The translations under genes and the position numbers were made by a program. A stretch of DNA of 64,000 bases from an uncultured bacterium (GTDB lineage: Bacteria > Vulcanimicrobiota > Xenobia > Xenobiales > Xenobiaceae), in the NCBI GenBank assembly GCA_934621605.1, contig CAKTUZ010000015.1, positions 1 to 64,000 on the forward strand. Reading direction: 5' to 3'. The notes beneath the pieces were generated by a model, which had not been told where the DNA came from, ran no database searches, and saw only the letters and a list, made by a program, of their open reading frames with translations. Shown piece by piece: positions 27,616 through 37,629 of this stretch. Each line of letters starts with the position of its first letter. Within the stretch, counting starts at the first letter, position 1.

Positions 27616-28914
27616 CTAGCCGATGGAAATATTGCCCTCAGGATAATTGATTAACTCATTATTTTTGAAATACCATAAAGTGGCAATAGTCAGAGGGCCC
27701 ATTCTACCAACATACATTACGATAATCGACAAAATCTTACTTTCCAGACTGAGATGGGCAGTAATACCCGTCGATAAACCGACTGTTCCGAAAGCGCTGG
27801 TTATTTCAAAGAGAGCAGCCAGAAAACCGACCTGCGGATCCAGAATCAACATAATATAAGTACCACTCAAAACAATAAAAGCGGCCATAAAAGCAATAAC
27901 CGACGCCTTACGAAAAGCTTCCGAAGGTATAGCATAACGGAAAGCTTTTTCTGAGGTATTGGTAGCTGCCGATTTTATACCTTGCAATAGCACAAAAAAA
28001 GTAGTCGTTTTGATACCTCCTCCGGTAGAACCAGGCGAAGCGCCAATGAACATTAAGACAATCATTATCAACAGACCAGCCTCAGTAAAATCACCGATAT
28101 TGTAAGTAGAAAAACCGGCCGTTCTGGCTGAAACGCTCTGAAAAAAAGCCCCCAACCAACTAATATTTTCCGTAAACTTAAAAAGTAAGGCGCCAACTGC
28201 GATTAGAATTGCACTCATAATGACAACGACTTTGGAATGCATGGAAAATTTGCGCCAATTAAAACGCAAAGCCAAAGCTTCATGTATAACCCAAAAGCCG
28301 ATACCGCCAAAAATAATCAATATGATGGTAATTAAATTAAGGGCCACATTGTTGCGATAAGGGATTAAATTTTGTAAATTCCCTAAAATATCAAAACCAG
28401 AATTGTTAAAAGCTGCTACAGAATGGAAAAGACTAATCCAAATAGCCTTTTTCCAAGGATAATCTTGAATAAAAACTAGAAAACTCAGAAAAGCCCCGCT
28501 AGCTTCGAAAGCGAAAGTAGTTAAAAGAACGCTCTTGATAAAACGCACTAAACCTTGACCGGTATTCAAATTTAGTGACTCGCGAATCAGACTGCGCCCT
28601 TTGAAATTGATTTTTTGACCAATAGCTAAAATAACGCCTGCTCCGACTGAAGTAACACCTAAACCACCTATCTGAATAAGCAAACAGAGAAATAGCTGCC
28701 CCACAGGAGTAAAAGTATCATGAGCATCAACGGCAATTAAACCGGTTACGCAAACAGCACTAGCCGAAGTATAGAGAGCGTCTATATAAAGTAAATCGAC
28801 CCCCTCTCTAAGGCTACAAGGCAAACTTAGCAGCAGCGACCCTAAAAAAATCGCCACAATAAATCCTAAAGCAATAATCCTACCCGGAGGCTGCTTTTTG
28901 AGCCACTCAATCAC
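27616..28914 (-). CDS. Potassium transporter membrane subunit (KtrB/TrkH)
   Basis: 432 residues with about eight to ten membrane helices and four re-entrant selectivity-filter segments, each with the conserved glycine: SAVCVTGLIAV, AAFNNSGFDIL, SARTAGFSTYN and SAFGTVGLSTG. It carries K+ (possibly K+/Na+ symport) into the cell, gated by the neighbouring RCK protein. The length fits KtrB better than TrkH. Confidence 0.93.
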   Translation of the reverse strand: MIEWLKKQPPGRIIALGFIVAIFLGSLLLSLPCSLREGVDLLYIDALYTSASAVCVTGLIAVDAHDTFTPVGQLFLCLLIQIGGLGVTSVGAGVILAIGQKINFKGRSLIRESLNLNTGQGLVRFIKSVLLTTFAFEASGAFLSFLVFIQDYPWKKAIWISLFHSVAAFNNSGFDILGNLQNLIPYRNNVALNLITIILIIFGGIGFWVIHEALALRFNWRKFSMHSKVVVIMSAILIAVGALLFKFTENISWLGAFFQSVSARTAGFSTYNIGDFTEAGLLIMIVLMFIGASPGSTGGGIKTTTFFVLLQGIKSAATNTSEKAFRYAIPSEAFRKASVIAFMAAFIVLSGTYIMLILDPQVGFLAALFEITSAFGTVGLSTGITAHLSLESKILSIIVMYVGRMGPLTIATLWYFKNNELINYPEGNISIG

Positions 28915-29025
28915 GTAACTTTCCTCCCGGCTTCAGTCTTTTTATAACTTAGAGCTATCTAATCGACTCACAAGTGGCTGAGGCCTTACTTTCCAGCTTA
29001 GCCACATTTTTTCCCCGATTTAATG

Positions 29026-29055
29026 AAAATCCCGCCTTTACTTTTAAAGACGGGA
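29026..29055 (-). terminator. Rho-independent terminator after the BrxC-like gene
   Basis: TCCCGTCTTT and AAAGGCGGGA pair over ten positions with one mismatch, followed by TTTT on the minus strand, about 50 bases after the stop at 29109. Confidence 0.7.
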
Positions 29056-29108
29056 ATTGATTAATATCTACACACTACTACTTTTTAGACTACGAAACTC
29101 ACGGCTGG

Positions 29109-31055
29109 CTATTTCGACCAACAAAGTTCTTCTAATAAATCCAATAGAATAGATTCACGCTGTTCTTTACTTAAACTGAAGCCATTAAACGAAGAACGCA
29201 ACCAGTGGCTAAGCTTGCGCTCAGCCTCTTCTTTATCTTCCGGCAGAGGGAATAAACCTTCGATATGCCACAATTCCAGCTCTAAGCAAGCTCTAACCAA
29301 CCGAGAAGCAAAAGTAACGGAATTATCTCTATCCCATTTACTTAAGCCAGGCAAGTCGAATTGCAAAGGCAATAATTCAAACCAATATTTGACGTCGGCC
29401 TCCGGCTCCAAAGCATACATTTCTACAAGAGCACTCGCCCAAGGACTTAGCTTTTGAGAACCGCTATTGGGATAAAGACGAGAGAACCAACGACGGAAAA
29501 GCTTGTTTAAGACAGCAACATATTCCTCAGCTTTTTCGGGCAGTTCTTCAGCTTTGCCGCCAAATTGCTCAGCGATGCGCCCAGCCAAATTGCGGCGGAA
29601 AGTTTCTTCATGCAAAACAAAAGCAGTGCGAGCTTCGTCCAACCAGCTAGCAAAACGCTCCAGTTCTTCGCCCTCGGGCAAACCAGAAAAACCGGCCGCC
29701 TCAATCAAATCTTGACTAATAAAGCAGCGAGTCGATTCTTCGTTTTTGTGATTAAAAAGTTCGTTAAGTATATAAGCCGGTTCGCCCGGTTCAGACTTCA
29801 AAGTAAGAGCCAAAGGAGACAAACTACCATGCCAAGCTCGCAAAGAGTCGGCGGCTATTTCCCATAAATCGCGTATTTGCTTACTACCAACAAAACCAAA
29901 GGTATTAACAATGCGATGCAAAGCTTGGGCACTTCGGTAAGGAGCTTGAGGAGTATAAAGTATTTTACAGTGAGCAGCAACGCCCCAAGCTTCGCGAATG
30001 GCCGTGCTGTCTAAACGAACCTCCCCGTCACGCCCCATTATACTCAAAGACGGAGAATAACGACGCACGGCAGCAGCCAGCAAAATATTTAAGAAAGATA
30101 CATCGATACCATAAGGACGCTTAGAGAATTTAGCATAAAGTTCTTCTAAGCTGCAACTGCGTTCTTCGCGACCTTCACCTATAAGTATATACAAAAGACG
30201 ATTCCAAATTGCAGCTAAAGGAGCTTTATCATCTATAAAACCGTTGACTTGGTAAATAGCGTAACTGCCGCGATCTTCGGCAGCTGAAACGACTCCGCCT
30301 TTAAACAGGAAATCGCGAATAACTTTATAGCCGCCTCTCTTATCCAACACAATAAATTGTAAGGGTTCTTTGGTATTAAGTAAAATATCAACAGCTTCAT
30401 AGCGATCGCGCATACTGCCGCAAGCTTTAAGTTGTGGAGCTTTCGTATAGATACACTCCAAAACGTCAGTAAAGAAAATATCGCGGCGGCCACTCTTAAT
30501 GCCATCATAAGGAGCGCCTTTATAGATCCAGCGAAAATTGTTGGGAGTAAGCTGAGGACGCAATTTTTCCAAAAGTTGACGACGCACCATTTGACGACGG
30601 CTTTGTAACAATTTTTGGGCATTGCCGGGTAAAGTGTAAGGTTCTTGAGTGGCCAACAGATTGAGAGCTTGCAACTCTTTAAGCTGAGCCGAACCCGGCA
30701 AGGGCTGCTCGGGCAGCCCCACAATAACACAAGAGCCGACCTTGGTTTTTTCCAACAACTCGGTAATATCTTCGGTTTCGCGTCTGGTAAAACCTAAACC
30801 CATAATTGCCAATAAGTCGAAACCACGCGGACAACGAACAGGAATCTTGTCATTGGGGCCTACAAAAATACATTTAACACGACGGGCTTTTAAGTGATTA
30901 CTTTTGTAACGCAAAGGAGTGAGAGGACGAGCAGGATAGCAAGTTTCTAACACTTGCGGATAATTGAGCTTTCCCTGCTCAGCTACCACACGAGCAACAT
31001 CCTGATTTAAATTAGATCGATTAAATCCCATAGATAACAACATGCTGTCGCTCAT
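29109..31055 (-). CDS. Protein resembling the C-terminal, non-ATPase half of BREX BrxC/PglY-like proteins
   Basis: 648 residues with no signal peptide, membrane helix or P-loop. Mid-protein segments recall the helical region that follows the ATPase core of BrxC/PglY-type proteins: FRWIYKGAPYDGIKSGRRDI, LYAKFSKRPYGIDVSFLNIL, then a long helical tail (LEELERFASWLDEART-like, KYWFELLPLQFDLPGL). BrxC proteins are about 1200 residues with an N-terminal Walker motif, and that half is absent. No pglX, brxL or pglZ gene is nearby. It may be a decayed remnant, but it is long, intact and has its own terminator, so it may work on its own. The family assignment is from pattern memory only and is tentative. 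Confidence 0.4.
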   Translation of the reverse strand: MSDSMLLSMGFNRSNLNQDVARVVAEQGKLNYPQVLETCYPARPLTPLRYKSNHLKARRVKCIFVGPNDKIPVRCPRGFDLLAIMGLGFTRRETEDITELLEKTKVGSCVIVGLPEQPLPGSAQLKELQALNLLATQEPYTLPGNAQKLLQSRRQMVRRQLLEKLRPQLTPNNFRWIYKGAPYDGIKSGRRDIFFTDVLECIYTKAPQLKACGSMRDRYEAVDILLNTKEPLQFIVLDKRGGYKVIRDFLFKGGVVSAAEDRGSYAIYQVNGFIDDKAPLAAIWNRLLYILIGEGREERSCSLEELYAKFSKRPYGIDVSFLNILLAAAVRRYSPSLSIMGRDGEVRLDSTAIREAWGVAAHCKILYTPQAPYRSAQALHRIVNTFGFVGSKQIRDLWEIAADSLRAWHGSLSPLALTLKSEPGEPAYILNELFNHKNEESTRCFISQDLIEAAGFSGLPEGEELERFASWLDEARTAFVLHEETFRRNLAGRIAEQFGGKAEELPEKAEEYVAVLNKLFRRWFSRLYPNSGSQKLSPWASALVEMYALEPEADVKYWFELLPLQFDLPGLSKWDRDNSVTFASRLVRACLELELWHIEGLFPLPEDKEEAERKLSHWLRSSFNGFSLSKEQRESILLDLLEELCWSK

Positions 31056-31252
31056 AGCTAGCCAAACCTCCGCGCACTGTATTCCGCATCTGTAATTAGT
31101 AAAATTAAGGAACCAAAAACCCCATCATATTCAAAGTTTTTGCCTTTTTGTCCTTTTTTGCCGGATTTAAGAACCTCAGAGAGTCGCACAAAATAAGACA
31201 AAAGCTTTAGACTTTTTTGACAAAGCCTTATCAAGCCAAAGGCTTTAAGGTT

Positions 31253-32344
31253 ATGCCTGTAAAATGCTCTGCGGCTATGTATAGTTTTATCAAATCTGAC
31301 GTACCTATCAGCACCTTGACTACTTTTGAAATCGGCGGCCCGGTAAGCTGGCTAGCTGAACCTTCTAATTTGGAAGAATTAAAACAAAGTATACTTTTTG
31401 CCCAAGAAAACGACCTATCTATTTTTCCAATCGGCTGCGGAAGCAATATTTTAGCTTCCGACTTCGGGTTTAAAGGCTTATTGATTAAGCCGCAAATGCA
31501 AGAACTGACTGTAAACATAAAAAACGATACAGCCATTGTCACAGCACAAGCCGGTATTATTTGGGATGATTTAGTAGCCCAAACAGTTAGACAAAATTTG
31601 GCCGGTTTGGAATGTTTAAGCGGTATACCCGGACAAGTCGGCGCAGCACCGGTACAAAATATAGGTGCTTACGGCCAAGAGGCAGGCCACAATATTGAAA
31701 TAGTACAAGTGATCGATCTGTCTACTTTGGAAATGCACAATATTTCCGCTTCTGACTGTGCTTTTGCTTATCGTACCAGCAATTTTAAGACCGCTTGGAA
31801 AGGACGCTACTTAATCACGGCCGTAACCTTCAAACTACAGGTTGACGGCCAAGCGACCATGCGCTATCAAGATTTGGAACGTTTTTTTGCCGACAATTTA
31901 ACTGCCGATTCTAACTGGCGTCCAGATTTAACTCAAGTACGCCAAGCTGTCCTTAAAGTTCGTGCTTCCAAATCTATGCTATATGATAAAGCCGATCCTA
32001 ACCACCGCTGTGCCGGTTCTTTTTATCTAAATCCTGTTATCTCCCAAATTCAAGCCCAACAACTAAAAGAGCAATGGCCCAACATGCCGGTCTACAGTAC
32101 TGAGGACTCCAATATGCGCAAAGTTTCGGCTGCTTGGCTGGTAGATAACGCCGGTTTTCATAAAGGTTTCCGTTTCGGAAAAGCTGGCATATCTGGCGCC
32201 CATACTTTGGCTTTAATCAATCCCGGCCAAGCTTCAGCTGCCGATATATTGGCATTTTCCGATCAAGTTAAAGCTAAAGTCAAAGAAATATTTAATATAC
32301 AACTAAAACCAGAACCGATTATGCTGGGATTTTCCGATTGTTAA
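31253..32344 (+). CDS. murB: UDP-N-acetylenolpyruvoylglucosamine reductase
   Basis: About 363 residues. The FAD-binding motif is IFPIGCGSNILAS, and GIPGQVGAAPVQNIGAYGQE is diagnostic. The catalytic Ser lies in GSFYLNPV and the Glu in KPEPIMLG near the C-terminus. It uses NADPH to reduce the enolpyruvyl moiety to make UDP-MurNAc. I chose the ATG at 31253, with AAGG six bases upstream; a TTG at 31217 would extend it by 12 residues. The layout fits the type I (E. coli-like) subclass. Confidence 0.95.
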   Translation: MPVKCSAAMYSFIKSDVPISTLTTFEIGGPVSWLAEPSNLEELKQSILFAQENDLSIFPIGCGSNILASDFGFKGLLIKPQMQELTVNIKNDTAIVTAQAGIIWDDLVAQTVRQNLAGLECLSGIPGQVGAAPVQNIGAYGQEAGHNIEIVQVIDLSTLEMHNISASDCAFAYRTSNFKTAWKGRYLITAVTFKLQVDGQATMRYQDLERFFADNLTADSNWRPDLTQVRQAVLKVRASKSMLYDKADPNHRCAGSFYLNPVISQIQAQQLKEQWPNMPVYSTEDSNMRKVSAAWLVDNAGFHKGFRFGKAGISGAHTLALINPGQASAADILAFSDQVKAKVKEIFNIQLKPEPIMLGFSDC

Positions 32345-32369
32345 ATTATTGAGGAGGCTGTACGGCAAT

Positions 32370-34928
32370 ATGGAGGCGGATAAAGCTTATTCAACCGAAG
32401 CTCAAAAATTGATCGGCCGCTTACTGCGTCTGATGCGTCGCGAATATAGTGACGGCTGCCGTGGCAGGATCGATATAGAGCTAGCTTGGCAATCTTTCTG
32501 TCGCCATACCGAAGAACTGGCTAAAGATGAAGCTTTTAGCTTACGCCAAATGGTCAAAAAATTGGCTGGTTATAGCTCTTTACCGCAGCGAGTACGCCAA
32601 GGCAGCCTGGTTTTAGTAGGCAAAGCTTTAGCTTTGCTTGCTGATCAGAATAAACTCCGCGACACCACACCTTCGACTGCAAACACTTCCTCAGTGTCTG
32701 AAGCAGCTATGGCAGAAGACTCCCTTAATTCAATAGGAACCGCTTATCCGACAACCGCTTCGACAACAACTTCCGCCGTACCAATGCAAGAACGAGAAGC
32801 AGACGGTATTTTTTTATTGACAGCTGAACAACGGCGGCTCACGTCTTCAGCTCCAACTCTCTATCAACTGAATACGCCAATAGAAAAAATCCGCAGTATA
32901 GGACGGACCAAGCAAGCTATCTTTAATAATTTAGGTATCTATACATTAAGAGACTTGCTTACAAATTATCCCCGGCGCTGGGAAGATCGTCGCCATGTAC
33001 AAAAAATAGCCGAGTTGCGTCCGGGTGCTTTTGAGCAAATAAAAGCTGTTATAGCCGAATCGAAAAATATCGTTACAACTAATCGTAAACGACTCTTAGA
33101 AGTAGAAGTTTTAGACGAAAGCGGCAGTCTCAAATTAGTCTGGTTCAATCAACCATATTTAAGCGCCAAACTGCGCCCGGGGGTACATATTGTAGCCTTT
33201 GGCAAAGTCGAGTATGATCGCGGCCCCAATTTGCGTATGGCTTCGCCAGAGTTTGCCGAGCAGTCAGAAAATTCGCCTTCCTTTGGTCGCTTGGTACCAA
33301 TTTATAAGCTAAGCGCCAAGCTGTATCAGAACTATATGCACAAGCTGATGTTTAAGCTTATACCGACCTGCGCTCAACTCATGCCGGAAACTTTGCCTCA
33401 GGAACTTTTAGCGAAATATCACTTCCTGCCCAAACCTCTGGCGACTATGTATATGCACTGGCCAACCGACTATGACCAGCTATTTAAAGCACAGCAGCGC
33501 TTAGCTTTTGAAGAGCTTTTCACCCTGCAACTGCGCGTAGTCCACAAACGCGCTTGTAGACAGAATCAGCAGCGCAACGTTTTCTACAACAATTTAATCA
33601 ATATTGAAGGCGAATTTCAAAAGTTACTCCCCTTTCAATTGACCGGAGCTCAACAGCGAGCCATAAAAGAAATAGCTCACGATCTGAGCCTAAATCATCC
33701 CATGAACCGTATGCTGCAAGGAGACGTAGGTTCAGGCAAAACGGTTATTGCTGCCTATGCGGCTTTTGCGGCTGTACGCAACGGTTACCAGGCTGCCATT
33801 ATGGCTCCGACGGAAATATTAGCACAGCAACATTACTTAAAACTATGCCAATTATTAGAGCCAAGCGGTCTACGTATCTGTCTTTTGAAAGGCAGCCTGA
33901 CCAAAAAGAAAAAACAGCAAATCGCCGAGCAACTCAAAGCGGGCGAATTTGATCTGGCCGTAGGTACTCACGCCCTCATTCAAGAAGGGATCGAGTTTGC
34001 CAACTTGGGCCTAGCTGTTGTAGACGAACAACACAAATTCGGCGTTCTGCAACGCCAAGCTTTAGGCCGCAAAAGCGGAACTCACCTAAATTGCGACGTT
34101 TTGCTTATGACGGCTACGCCTATTCCGCGCACCATGTCTTTAACTATTTATGGCGACTTGGAGCTTTCCAAATTGGACGAATTGCCGCCGGGCCGCCAGC
34201 CTATTAAGTCGCGCTGTGTTCCTTTTCAAGAGGCCAACAACGCCTATAAATTTATCGCTTCCCAAGTTGAAGAAGGCAGACAAGCTTACATAGTTTGCCC
34301 CCTTATCAACGAAAGCGACAAACTCGAAGCCAGCGCCGCCGTACAAGAGGCCGAGCGCCTTAAAGAAGGCGTCTTCAAAAAATATCGGGTTGGCTTGCTT
34401 CACGGAAAAATGAAAGCAGCCGAAAAAGAAGCGATTATGGAACAATTCCGCAACGGTAGTTTTGATATTCTAATCTCCACCACCGTTATCGAAGTGGGCG
34501 TCGATGTAGGCAACGCCACCGTAATTTTAATTCAAGACGCCAATCGCTTCGGTATGGCCCAACTTCATCAGCTGCGCGGTCGTATTGGGCGCAGCCAATT
34601 GCAATCTTATTGTCTGTTTTTAGCTTCCAGCGATTCGCCTTCCAATCGTAAATTAGAAGCGGTAGCTCGTCTTTCCGACGGTTTTGAAGTAGCCGAAGAA
34701 GACTTGGAAATTCGCGGCCCCGGTGACTATTTTGGCACACGCCAATCGGGTTTTCCCGAATTGATTTGTGCCGATTTGCTGCGCGATCGCCATCTTTTGG
34801 AATTGGCCAAACAGGAAGCAGCCATCTATGCCGATCATTATCCCCTCGAAGAAGACCTAAACCAGGAAGAGAGCAACGAGGAACAAAACTATTTCTGTTA
34901 TAGGAGCATAAATAAATCGCATGAATAA
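32370..34928 (+). CDS. recG: ATP-dependent DNA helicase RecG
   Basis: About 852 residues. A helical extension of roughly 165 residues precedes the wedge domain (TLRDLLTNYPRRWEDR). The SF2 helicase core follows, with GDVGSGKT (motif I), VVDEQHKFG (II, Lys where Arg is common), TATPIPRTM (III) and QLRGRIGRS (VI). It reverses stalled replication forks. The ATG at 32370 has GAGGAGG upstream. The N-terminal extension makes it longer than E. coli RecG (693), as in several non-proteobacterial lineages. It overlaps rsmD by 8 bases, so the genes are coupled. Confidence 0.95.
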   Translation: MEADKAYSTEAQKLIGRLLRLMRREYSDGCRGRIDIELAWQSFCRHTEELAKDEAFSLRQMVKKLAGYSSLPQRVRQGSLVLVGKALALLADQNKLRDTTPSTANTSSVSEAAMAEDSLNSIGTAYPTTASTTTSAVPMQEREADGIFLLTAEQRRLTSSAPTLYQLNTPIEKIRSIGRTKQAIFNNLGIYTLRDLLTNYPRRWEDRRHVQKIAELRPGAFEQIKAVIAESKNIVTTNRKRLLEVEVLDESGSLKLVWFNQPYLSAKLRPGVHIVAFGKVEYDRGPNLRMASPEFAEQSENSPSFGRLVPIYKLSAKLYQNYMHKLMFKLIPTCAQLMPETLPQELLAKYHFLPKPLATMYMHWPTDYDQLFKAQQRLAFEELFTLQLRVVHKRACRQNQQRNVFYNNLINIEGEFQKLLPFQLTGAQQRAIKEIAHDLSLNHPMNRMLQGDVGSGKTVIAAYAAFAAVRNGYQAAIMAPTEILAQQHYLKLCQLLEPSGLRICLLKGSLTKKKKQQIAEQLKAGEFDLAVGTHALIQEGIEFANLGLAVVDEQHKFGVLQRQALGRKSGTHLNCDVLLMTATPIPRTMSLTIYGDLELSKLDELPPGRQPIKSRCVPFQEANNAYKFIASQVEEGRQAYIVCPLINESDKLEASAAVQEAERLKEGVFKKYRVGLLHGKMKAAEKEAIMEQFRNGSFDILISTTVIEVGVDVGNATVILIQDANRFGMAQLHQLRGRIGRSQLQSYCLFLASSDSPSNRKLEAVARLSDGFEVAEEDLEIRGPGDYFGTRQSGFPELICADLLRDRHLLELAKQEAAIYADHYPLEEDLNQEESNEEQNYFCYRSINKSHE

Positions 34929-35427
34929 AAATCCCCGTCTGCCTTCGCGCACCTGGATGCGTCCCACTACCAGCAAAACACGCGAAGCTTTAACGGCTAC
35001 TTTACGCCCTTATATAGACGAATCTAGCAAAGTACTAGATTTATTTGCCGGTACTGGCTCTTTGGGACTAGCTCTTTTGGAAGAAGGCTGTGCTGAAGCT
35101 ACTTTTGTCGAAGGTGGTCGCCGCTCACTAAAATTTTTACATGAAGCAGTCGAAAATAAAGGTCAAATTATTTTCGGTCAATTACCTAAGGCTTTGGAGA
35201 AATTAAACGGTCGTCAGTTTGATATTATTGTGGCCGATCCACCCTACAACAGCGAAGCTGGTCCGCAAACGCTAGCCTTACTAGATAAATACACAACTAC
35301 AGGCGCCATAGTAATCTTCGAATATCACCACAAAGAAAACTATCCCCAAGATTTTGCCAATTTTAAAGTAATAAAAGATAAACGCTTTGGCGAAACCTCG
35401 CTTACGTTTTGGCAAAAGCAAGAATAA
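34921..35427 (+). CDS. rsmD: 16S rRNA (guanine-966-N2)-methyltransferase
   Basis: 168 residues. The N-terminus RPTTSKTREAL is the RsmD signature, motif I is LDLFAGTGSLGLALLEEG, and the catalytic NPPY-type motif is VADPPYN. It methylates G966 in the small ribosomal subunit. It is slightly short (typical 180-200). It overlaps recG, and the recG-rsmD coupling is a common arrangement. Confidence 0.92.
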   Translation: MNKNPRLPSRTWMRPTTSKTREALTATLRPYIDESSKVLDLFAGTGSLGLALLEEGCAEATFVEGGRRSLKFLHEAVENKGQIIFGQLPKALEKLNGRQFDIIVADPPYNSEAGPQTLALLDKYTTTGAIVIFEYHHKENYPQDFANFKVIKDKRFGETSLTFWQKQE

Positions 35428-35505
35428 ATAAACTAATTTTTAGCAATTGTAGGCTTAAAAATTGTGCCGTAGTTTATTGCCAAGTAGGAAAGTGTCAAAA
35501 GTAAT

Positions 35506-36864
35506 ATGGATAAAGTAAACCAAGGCTTAGCCGCATCCTCTTCAGGTCAAAAAAATAATAGTTCAGCTAAAAACGACGAATTTAACCGATACTTAGCTAC
35601 TTTACCTCCCGGAAGCGGAGCTCTTGCTCAAACGGCCTGGAATTTTATGCCTGCCGATTTGCGCAAAGAGCTCAACCTCAATATAAGACTTTTTAGCAAC
35701 ATCGCCCAAGCCAATCCGGCTGCACTTGGCGATATTATGGAATTGCTCAAGCGTCAGGCTGGGCCAGCTTTTGCCCCTATTTCTAAAATAGCTGTTTTGG
35801 GACCGGTCAATGTAGGCAAGTCGACGCTTTTTAACGCTTTACTTAACGGTATCGGTGAAGCAGCAGCTGTTTCCCCTATTCCTGGCACTACGGTAAAAGC
35901 TCAAGATGTTGCTGCTGGTGCCATATCCCTTATCGACACTCCAGGATTTAACAACGCCACTCAAGGCGGCCAATTGGAAAGCGCTTTAGCTATGCAAGAA
36001 GCGGAAAAGGCAGACTTTTTAATTGTGCTTTTTGATGCTTCTCGAGGTATTACCGTAGCCGATCGCAATCTTTACAATGCGTTTAAGAGTTTGAATAAAC
36101 CCTATTTAATAGCTTTAAATAAAATGGATCTGATCGACAAAAAGCTTAGAGATAAGGCCAAATTCACCGCTGCTGCTGCTTTAGGTTTATTACCTGAGCA
36201 ACTTTATGCTATCTCTGCGCAAAATAAGGAAGGCGTTTATGATTTGCTCTTAGCCGCAGCTTATACAGAACCGCGCTTATTGGGAGAAATGGGCAAACTA
36301 ATACCCACTATGCGTCAAAAGTTAAGCTGGCAAGCTATTCGCCGAGCTACCGTTATTTCTGGCGCTATAGCCCTAACTCCGTTGCCCTTTGCTTCATTTA
36401 TTCCCTTAACTGCCAACCAAATTACCATGGTGTTGAACTTAGCTCGCGTCTATGATAGGCCAGTTACTTATAAAATGGCTTCAGAATTGTTGACTACTTT
36501 AGGGATAGGCTTTTTAGGGCGCACTTTGGCCGGTCAGTTAAGTCAAGTAGTCGGCCCTCCAGGATGGTTAGTTTCGGCTTCTATTGCCTCCACTTGCACT
36601 ATAGCCATAGGTTACGCTTGTATGCTCTGGTTTGAATTTGATATTAAGCCATCAGGCGAGTCGTTTAAACGTCTTTTCAAAGCTGTGGGCGACGCCGTTT
36701 GGGCTTCATTGAGAAATATCAAAAGCAAGAAAGCAGACAAGCCCAAACTTGACGAAGCGGTGCAGCAAGCTATCGATAAAGTTACTTCTCAGCTAAAAGA
36801 TGAAGAGTTGCAAAAAATGATTGACGAAGCTCAAGCTAAGGAAGCTGCCAACCCAAAATCTTAA
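35506..36864 (+). CDS. Membrane-associated GTPase of the DUF697/Era-like type
   Basis: 452 residues. The first ~95 are helical. The G domain has G1 GPVNVGKST, a Thr switch in PIPGTTV, G3 DTPGF and G4 NKMD. The region from ~270 has hydrophobic segments (VISGAIALTPLPFASFIPL, FLGRTLAGQLSQVVGPPGW, CTIAIGYACMLWF), resembling the DUF697 membrane domain, and then a charged C-terminal helix. The role is unknown; relatives are linked to envelope stress or membrane remodelling. It starts 78 bases after rsmD. Confidence 0.8.
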   Translation: MDKVNQGLAASSSGQKNNSSAKNDEFNRYLATLPPGSGALAQTAWNFMPADLRKELNLNIRLFSNIAQANPAALGDIMELLKRQAGPAFAPISKIAVLGPVNVGKSTLFNALLNGIGEAAAVSPIPGTTVKAQDVAAGAISLIDTPGFNNATQGGQLESALAMQEAEKADFLIVLFDASRGITVADRNLYNAFKSLNKPYLIALNKMDLIDKKLRDKAKFTAAAALGLLPEQLYAISAQNKEGVYDLLLAAAYTEPRLLGEMGKLIPTMRQKLSWQAIRRATVISGAIALTPLPFASFIPLTANQITMVLNLARVYDRPVTYKMASELLTTLGIGFLGRTLAGQLSQVVGPPGWLVSASIASTCTIAIGYACMLWFEFDIKPSGESFKRLFKAVGDAVWASLRNIKSKKADKPKLDEAVQQAIDKVTSQLKDEELQKMIDEAQAKEAANPKS

Positions 36865-36977
36865 ACAGTTCTAGTCAATTTTTTATGAGACGGGCAACTT
36901 TGAAGCCAGGTGTAATTTTTCAATCTAGCGAAAGGGCCCGCCTCTAAGCACTAATAGAAAAGGATAAACTTACTGCT

Positions 36978-37541
36978 ATGCATATTAAAAACTTGCTTCT
37001 TAAAAGCGCAGCCGTAGTTTGCTTACTTTGTGCTGTAGGCTGCTCCGGCCCGCAAATTTCTACGCAGCCTCAGAATTACAAAATTAACGCTAAAAGCGTC
37101 ACTTTTGCTCCTCCGCCTGCCGAAATTTGGCGCCAGCAAAAAGACGCCCAGGAGGCCAAAGAGGGCGAGCAAGTCGTACGCTACACGGCTATTAAAGACC
37201 CTGAACAATTCGTCAGTGTTACTTCCGTGAATTTGGGCACTATGACCAGTTGGAGCGAAAACCCCGAAGCGACCGCCGAACTGACCAGGAAATTTCAAAA
37301 CCAAATTTTAAAACGCTCTGAATCGAAAATTTTAAAACAGAAAGAAGTAAAGCTCGACGGCGAAATCGCTTTGCAACTGACCTATACTTATTTAGAAGGC
37401 ACTACAGAAGTTTGGGGTCAACAACTTTACGCTTTCCACAACAAATTACTTTGGAATATAGCCTGTTCTTCTTCTAAATCTAATCAGGGAGAAGCCGAAG
37501 CCGCTTTTAAACACGTCGTCGATACTTTTAAATTCAACTAA
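36978..37541 (+). CDS. Lipoprotein of unknown function
   Basis: 187 residues. The signal is of lipoprotein type: basic MHIKN, a hydrophobic core and the lipobox LCAVGC, so Cys22 or nearby would be lipidated. The mature part reads as alternating strands and one C-terminal helix (AAFKHVVDTFKFN). It resembles, in length and the ending FKHVVDTF/FDKMIKTV, the exported protein at 44860-45396; both recall the PsbP/Mog1-like DcrB fold, which is a guess. Confidence 0.75.
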   Translation: MHIKNLLLKSAAVVCLLCAVGCSGPQISTQPQNYKINAKSVTFAPPPAEIWRQQKDAQEAKEGEQVVRYTAIKDPEQFVSVTSVNLGTMTSWSENPEATAELTRKFQNQILKRSESKILKQKEVKLDGEIALQLTYTYLEGTTEVWGQQLYAFHNKLLWNIACSSSKSNQGEAEAAFKHVVDTFKFN

Positions 37542-37565
37542 CGACTAATTATTCTCAACCCAAAA

Positions 37566-37602
37566 AAAGACCGTCCGAGCATATATCACCCAGACGGTCT
37601 TT
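37566..37602. terminator. Bidirectional terminator between the lipoprotein gene and acpP
   Basis: AAAGACCGTC and GACGGTCTTT form a perfect 10-pair stem with a 17-base loop, flanked by an A run on one side and TTCTTGT on the other, in the gap between convergent genes. Confidence 0.75.
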
Positions 37603-37629
37603 CTTGTACTTAATTAGAATTAAAGACGA

